Below are positions 59,269-64,000 of a DNA stretch of 64,000 nucleotides, one piece after another. A program made the translations under genes and the position numbers. Positions within the stretch are counted from its first letter, which is position 1; every line of letters begins with the position of its first letter. The stretch lies in the NCBI GenBank assembly GCA_023091735.1, contig JALKBU010000001.1:62001-126000 (forward strand), written 5' to 3'. The DNA comes from Trichomonas tenax. Lineage: Eukaryota > Parabasalia > Trichomonadida > Trichomonadidae. The notes under the pieces were generated by a model that was not told where the DNA came from, searched no databases, and saw only the letters and a program-made list of their open reading frames with translations.

Positions 59269-60063
59269 TTATTCGAACAAAGCGGCAAACTTTTGTTCAA
59301 CAATTGGCTTCAGATCATTCATTAAAGAAGCAATGTCATGCTCTGTGAGTTTAGGTAATTCGTTCATTTTTCGTTTATGCCTTCTTTCATTTGCGATATC
59401 TAAATACGGCTTTTTGTCTATGCTTTTGCGCTTGCAATACGATGTAAATGTGTTTTTCAAGTTAGAAACTGTTCTTCCAGGGAAGAATCTGTGAACAACT
59501 CTCCAATCAGTTCCAAATCTCTGCGTTAGTTCGAACAAGAAGATTTTATCCTTTTCAGTCCATGGCTCCACGTTTATTGTAGGATTCAAATATTGTGTGT
59601 ATCTATCTTTGACGTTTTTTGGAGATCTATTATGAAGAAGTCTTGAAATTCGTTCCCAATCAGTATTATGACCTGTAAAATTGTCGAGAATAATTTGATC
59701 TTCTTCTTTTGTGAAATGTTTTTTATTATAGAAGGGTACTTTGCTTTGTCGCTCTTTATGAACGGGATCCGGGACAAAAACCTTTAATGGCCTTTTTGGT
59801 TCATCTAAAACGTTTTGGACAAGATTTTCTTCAGAAAGAGGCTCTTCTTCAGGGGGTTCAGGTTCAGGAACAGCCTGCGAAGAAGATTTTCTATGCCTAC
59901 GCCTCCTTTTTGGTTGTTCTTCTTCTATAATTTCTTGATTTTCGGTTTCTTGAGGCTCATTAGTGTATACTTGGATGAGAACTGGATCTTCTACTTGCGG
60001 TGCCTGCGAATTACTATAGTGTCTATGATGCCGATGTCGAGTTGTTGACTCTTTTTCCGCCAT
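59269..60063 (-). CDS. R2R3-type Myb DNA-binding protein, 264 aa
   Basis: Two Myb/SANT repeats are clear: FTKEEDQIILDNFTGHNTDW with RSPKNVKDRY (~118-163), and PWTEKDKIFLFELTQRFGTD with FFPGRTVSNLKNTF (~166-215). The N-terminal ~100 residues are Arg/Ser/Glu/Pro-rich and look disordered. Trichomonads have many such short R2R3 Myb factors, some controlling iron-responsive genes. The frame is open from a GTG at 60069; the ATG at 60063 is taken as the start. Confidence 0.85.
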   Translation of the reverse strand: MAEKESTTRHRHHRHYSNSQAPQVEDPVLIQVYTNEPQETENQEIIEEEQPKRRRRHRKSSSQAVPEPEPPEEEPLSEENLVQNVLDEPKRPLKVFVPDPVHKERQSKVPFYNKKHFTKEEDQIILDNFTGHNTDWERISRLLHNRSPKNVKDRYTQYLNPTINVEPWTEKDKIFLFELTQRFGTDWRVVHRFFPGRTVSNLKNTFTSYCKRKSIDKKPYLDIANERRHKRKMNELPKLTEHDIASLMNDLKPIVEQKFAALFE

Positions 60064-60843
60064 GACCACAAATATGCCAAATTTTTGTCGTGTAATTCAT
60101 TTACAGGTCATTATGATTATCATATAAATTGAAAAAAAAATTCTCACATAAATATGCATCACAAAATCATAACCATATAAAAATTTTCAAAAATGCATTT
60201 TATTGCCAATAACCAATTTTTTAGAAATTAAAAAAATAATCGCGCACCCGAGCCTTTGGCTCGGATGCGCAGCAATCGCCAAAACAAAATAAATAATTGA
60301 GCAAAAATAAAATATGTCTATTTTTTCTTTTTTTTCTCTCTCTCTTTCTTCCACCTTCTTTCTTGTTATTTTTTCTCCTGGAGGTGAAAATATGGGGAAC
60401 AAAATTCATAATCAAAACTGATAAACTTTTTGATTGACTGCGGATATCAAAGATTGTACTTTGACAAAGCAAGTAAGAATGACATCTAAAAAGAAAAAAA
60501 CAAAGCTGGATAAGATTTCAAAATAAAATGGAAGATAATACTTACGGATTTATTGATTCGTGTATTATCTAAGACGATGTAATGCATATTGTCCAGTAAA
60601 TTTTATCAACATCTGATATTTTTTACAGAAATGGTATTTGTTGCATTTTTCTATAGTATGTCTGCTTTGCCCTACCTGAATTATGGCTTTGGGTAAGGTT
60701 CGTTTAGAGTTAGCTCAATAACAGTGATATATCATGCTATCATTCCATACTAATTTGTTAATTGGGGGTGAGGGGGTGAATCCAATAAACAGTGAATTGT
60801 AGCTTTTTAGCCATTGTGTAAAGTTGGAGCAGACATTGTTGAA
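60064..60843. other. Intergenic region
   Basis: Contains a strong hairpin (60242-60270), a pyrimidine-rich run near 60325-60370 and G-rich GGGGGTGAGGGGGTG near 60764. No gene recognised. Confidence 0.4.
60242..60270 (-). other. G+C-rich hairpin followed by a T run (possible RNA 3' end)
   Basis: GCGCACCCGAGCC, TTT, GGCTCGGATGCGC: a 13-bp stem with one mismatch and a three-base loop in A+T-rich surroundings. Read on the minus strand it is followed by GATTATTTTTTT, which resembles a stem-loop plus Pol III-type T run at the end of a small RNA gene. No known RNA family recognised. Confidence 0.35.
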
Positions 60844-60845
60844 AA

Positions 60846-61001
60846 TTATGTTACACGTGGTCCATGTATGCCACTGTGTGAATTACAAGGTGTTTTGAGA
60901 AAGATAACTTGACAAATTGTCAACATTTTACTAAAACTGCTTATATTTGTAGGTTATGTTACACATGATCCATTTATGCCACTGTGTGAATGACAAGGTG
61001 T
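60846..61001. repeat. Two 48-bp direct repeats
   Basis: 60846-60893 and 60954-61001 share 44 of 48 bases (TTATGTTACAC... to ...ACAAGGTGT), 60 bases apart. The second overlaps the end of the hAT-like fragment, so the pair may derive from an element terminus. Confidence 0.6.
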
Positions 61002-61378
61002 AACATCCATTGTGGTCTTGATTTCATTTTTGAAGGTTCGATCACATCATTCATTTCAACTCTCATCATTTCCTCAAACTCCTTGAAACTTGTTGCAATT
61101 CCATAAAACTTCAGAAGAATTTTAGCTTTCAGCAAATCCTCACCAGTCTTTTGATTGCCTTTATTCCTGGTATTTCTTAAACGTGAAATAACCCGCTCCA
61201 CATCAGCTTCCGAACAAGGAATCGATAGCGCCCATTGTCCTAATTCTTTCAGGGCAATCGCATTATCATCTGGGCCGTTCCGATAAGTCAAATCATTCTT
61301 GTTAATTCCTGCAATATTTTCCAGCACACTTCCCCTAATATTTTTAAGACACCCCTTATTATAGATCCCTTTTCGCAA
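60974..61378 (-). pseudogene. hAT transposase C-terminal fragment
   Basis: The segment ALKELGQWALSIPCSEADVE with RVISRLRNTRNKGNQKT matches the hAT dimerisation domain (usual form: SIP.SS...ER.FS). Only ~134 codons remain, with no ATG start and no catalytic DDE region. The 3' end runs into a direct repeat. A remnant of a DNA transposon. Confidence 0.6.
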
Positions 61379-61831
61379 AGATTCCCCCTTATATAAATGA
61401 ATAAAATAAAATTGTTTTATTAATGACAGTAATAATAATTCAGTAAGTTGTACAATTTAAAATTCAATGAAAGCCAATATTCAATGAGAAAAAAGGAATT
61501 ATTCAAAAATACGTTAGTAAAATCCAAAAACAGCCGCCAATGGTTTCGAAAGCTCCGCCAACCAAACACTTGACATTTTACATGGTTAACAAAATCTTTG
61601 CATTAGTTTTTGTAAGTGTATTCAATTTCTGACAAATATTGCAAATATTTGACATTTCATTTATTTAGCAATTTTTCTATATGCAAATTCTAAATATCGT
61701 GTTTAAAATGACTTCATTTTTGCCAAAGAATGTTCAAAATTAATCTGACACTTTTTTCGTTTACAAATATTTACTTCAACATTTTTAGAATAAAATGTAA
61801 CAGTTTTTTTTTTTTTGAATTTATAAAAAAT
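61379..61831. other. Intergenic region upstream of the ArfGAP gene
   Basis: A+T-rich. TTGACATTTTACATGG at 61570-61585 is identical to a 16-base string at 34676-34691. No gene seen. Confidence 0.45.
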
Positions 61832-63694
61832 ATGAAAGGAGTCGATCGAGATAACGTAATAGAATTCATAGATCCTGCTCCTGCATTCGAGAGCGATGTA
61901 TTGAAGCGTGCCAAGGCTCAGATGGACTCTGCGAGCAATTTTGCTGTAATCTCTGATCTTATGGGAAGTTTGGCGAATCACTTCTCAGCGATACAAAGCG
62001 AGCTTGGTCAACTCGTCAAATCTCTTGTTGCCCTTAATGTTGATGAGTCTATCTCGACTCTTCTTGAATCTTTTAGCTCAATGTTCAACGTTTGGGGACG
62101 CCAGTTCGTTTCTCAGTCCAACCTTTCGCTGCAAATCATCCGCACAGTTATCCTACCGAATATTCAGAAATTGAACAACGATTATCACGAACAGAGCATT
62201 CACTATACACGCGTTGCCGAAAATCTTGGTGTCCTCGAAAAGAAATCACGCAACGAAGAATATATGACTGCTGAGACCGCTTTCGTGAAGGCAGCGACAA
62301 CGAGATCTGGTCTTCTTTATTCATTGGACAATCAAGTCACTCTGGCTGAAAAAACAGGCGTCAAAGCCGTTTCTTTGGCAATTGCACAATTTCTTTCATT
62401 AACAGCAAACATGATGAGCCAATATATCACAGAGAATCGTAATTCAATTATTTTCACACAGAACTCTTGCTCCGAAATTCAATCATCCGTCAAATTACTT
62501 CTCTCGCAGAAAATTGGAACAGATCCTGATAACAATCCTGCAACACACGCTTCGGATTCTTATTGGGATATGCGATACAACTCTTTTTCGACACCGCTCG
62601 AAGAATACACGAAGCCAAACGGAACTGTTTGGGTCCGCGAGTCACATCCACTTCGCAGCAGCGTCTGGACGAGAAAATATCTTACTTTCGAAGATTCAGT
62701 TCTTGTCGCCCACAAGCTTGCTGACGACGACCAGGACAAACAATGGATTCTACCACTCGTTACAGTCACTCCTGTCGATAAAACGAGAAGATGGGTCTTC
62801 AAGATTCAATCTCCGCAGGAATTGATCGAAATTCAAGCATTGTCAAAGCTCGACATGGATGAATGGATCACTATCTTCACGAACCACAACTTCAAAGTTT
62901 TGGGTCAAGATGAGCAGAAAGGAAGCAAGAAATGCTGCGATTGCGGTGCCGCTGATGCAACGTGGGTCTCAGTCAACTGGGCGTGCGACCTCTGCTTGAA
63001 GTGCTCCGGTATTCATCGTGCTATGTCTACAACAAACTCAAAGATCCGCTCAATCACTCTCGATAAACTTTCACCAATAACTGTCCAAATGATTGAAGCT
63101 CTCGAAGGAGACTGCAACAAATTGCTCATGGCTAAGCCACACAAGGAGAAGATTAACTCCCGCTCAGACGAAACAATCAGAAGCATCTACATCACGCGCA
63201 AGTACGTCAACTTCGAGTGGGCGTCAAGCGAGAGTGTTCCAGATCCATTCCAAGCCATTCTCGCACACGACATACACGCGCTCTTCCATGCAGCACACTT
63301 CGGAAGGATCGACGATACAGACAAAGGCATCACGCCTCTTCACGCTGCATGCTCAATCGGTGACAAGAATGCTGTCGCCTTGTTGACATACTGCGTTAAG
63401 TCCATGAACGTCAAAGATCCACAAGGATGGACACCACTTTGCTATGCCGTCTTCTTCCAGCACCTCGACATTATTCAGTTCCTTCTTCAGAATGGTGCAA
63501 GCGCGAAGGATGTAGGCATCAACCTATACCAGCTCGCCATCGCCACAAAGAACATGAAGGTTGCCAAGGTGATTCTAGTCGTTGCTAATCCAACAAGGAA
63601 CGACGAGAACGTCTTCCAGCCAGTGACACTCAAGTATGCACCACCGGGAACACCTGATAACTTCAGACTTATGCTTAAGCCTACAATAGCATGA
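61832..63694 (+). CDS. ACAP-like ArfGAP with BAR, PH, ArfGAP and ankyrin domains, 620 aa
   Basis: The helical N-terminal ~240 residues fit a BAR domain. A PH domain (~263-350) includes VWTRKYLTFEDSVLVAHKL and DMDEWITIFTNHN. The ArfGAP zinc finger has CCDCGAADATWVSVNWACDL with CLKCSGIHRAM (~368-405), including the Arg of the catalytic IHR. Ankyrin repeats follow (GITPLHAACSIGDKNAVALL ~497, GWTPLCYAVFFQHLDIIQFL ~530). This is the ACAP/centaurin-beta order: it stimulates GTP hydrolysis by Arf at curved membranes. The frame is open from 61730, but MKGVDRDN at 61832 is the natural start. Codons are G/C-ending. Ends in TGA. Confidence 0.9.
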   Translation: MKGVDRDNVIEFIDPAPAFESDVLKRAKAQMDSASNFAVISDLMGSLANHFSAIQSELGQLVKSLVALNVDESISTLLESFSSMFNVWGRQFVSQSNLSLQIIRTVILPNIQKLNNDYHEQSIHYTRVAENLGVLEKKSRNEEYMTAETAFVKAATTRSGLLYSLDNQVTLAEKTGVKAVSLAIAQFLSLTANMMSQYITENRNSIIFTQNSCSEIQSSVKLLLSQKIGTDPDNNPATHASDSYWDMRYNSFSTPLEEYTKPNGTVWVRESHPLRSSVWTRKYLTFEDSVLVAHKLADDDQDKQWILPLVTVTPVDKTRRWVFKIQSPQELIEIQALSKLDMDEWITIFTNHNFKVLGQDEQKGSKKCCDCGAADATWVSVNWACDLCLKCSGIHRAMSTTNSKIRSITLDKLSPITVQMIEALEGDCNKLLMAKPHKEKINSRSDETIRSIYITRKYVNFEWASSESVPDPFQAILAHDIHALFHAAHFGRIDDTDKGITPLHAACSIGDKNAVALLTYCVKSMNVKDPQGWTPLCYAVFFQHLDIIQFLLQNGASAKDVGINLYQLAIATKNMKVAKVILVVANPTRNDENVFQPVTLKYAPPGTPDNFRLMLKPTIA

Positions 63695-64000
63695 GTTGTT
63701 ACAGAATAGTTAGTATATTCAGATTTTTTTATATTTTTTGTTTTGAGTATCAAATAATATACTCCTCAGTTTTAAAAAGATTATTAAAAACTGTTTTAAA
63801 TTTACTTGTACCCCCTTTTCTTACCTATTATCCATATTACATCTAACAACTCTTCATTTTATTTTGAAGTCAAAAATTATTTTCGAAATATGTCTCAATT
63901 CATCGGATTTATAGTTTTTAAGGACTTTATGATTGAATTTCATTAGAAAACAAGATCTTATTGTTTATTTTGAATCGATATAAAATATCTAGAAAAAATT
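63695..64000. other. Intergenic sequence at the window edge
   Basis: A+T-rich; no gene start is visible before the window ends. Confidence 0.5.

Noticed and set aside
1..64000. A global genetic-code change with TGA as a sense codon
   Set aside because: TGA ends at least seven apparently normal genes here (3480, 27429, 40520, 40767, 47451, 56181 and 63694), so TGA is a working stop. Only a context-dependent effect remains possible.
1..64000. CRISPR arrays, operons or bacterial-type ribosome binding sites
   Set aside because: The gene families and promoter layout are eukaryotic; no spaced identical repeats were seen.
1..64000. Spliceosomal introns with the trichomonad 3' motif ACTAACACACAG
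   Set aside because: I found no match joined to a broken gene; the damaged genes are explained by stops and frameshifts rather than introns.

Overview
The window looks like a contig from a parabasalid flagellate, most likely Tritrichomonas or a close relative. The DNA is A+T rich. Genes are intronless and closely packed on both strands. The gene families are typical of trichomonads: BspA-like leucine-rich-repeat proteins, parallel beta-helix families, ankyrin proteins with degenerate kinase domains, and DNA-transposon debris. I did not find the Trichomonas vaginalis initiator element just before the ATG codons, although several genes carry another short motif there, AAAAGTGAC. TAA, TGA and probably TAG all end genes, so the standard code applies overall. 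Genus and code are inferences from the sequence alone.

Layout. 1-10.1 kb: a large coiled-coil orphan, an atypical kinase, a decayed BspA gene and a pseudokinase-ankyrin protein. 10.4-12.6 kb: a candidate transposon bounded by about 370-bp inverted repeats. 12.9-21.3 kb: a 2785-residue Tra1/TRRAP homologue. 21.3-25.0 kb: no convincing gene, but inverted-repeat elements including one flanked by TA. 25.0-31.0 kb: a G+C-rich, probably highly expressed orphan, a Rab GDI/REP protein, a small coiled-coil protein, a transposase fragment and an Akt-like kinase. 31.2-38.3 kb: surface proteins and relics (a type I membrane protein, a BspA gene, two beta-helix-type copies) around a nest of palindromic elements at 34.0-35.1 kb. 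39.6-42.1 kb: a small membrane protein, a tetraspanin, an SGF29-like protein and a broken ankyrin gene that ends at a G+C-rich patch with two long hairpins. 44.2-64 kb: mostly intact conserved genes (beta-helix-RING protein, PROPPIN, CK2 alpha, LRR-ADP-ribosylhydrolase, thioredoxin-fold membrane protein, SMC6, Erv46, Myb factor, BAR/PH/ArfGAP/ankyrin protein), plus a BspA gene broken by two TGA codons and a hAT transposase relic.

Functional links. Tra1 and SGF29 are both SAGA subunits. GDI/REP, Erv46, ArfGAP and PROPPIN belong to membrane traffic and autophagy. SMC6 belongs to genome maintenance.

The most unusual observation is that three surface-protein loci are interrupted only by TGA codons (five in all, no frameshifts, no TAA or TAG). 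In the one locus with a paralogue in the window, both TGA codons align with cysteine codons of that paralogue. Ordinary pseudogene decay remains the default explanation. Context-dependent UGA decoding is a testable alternative.
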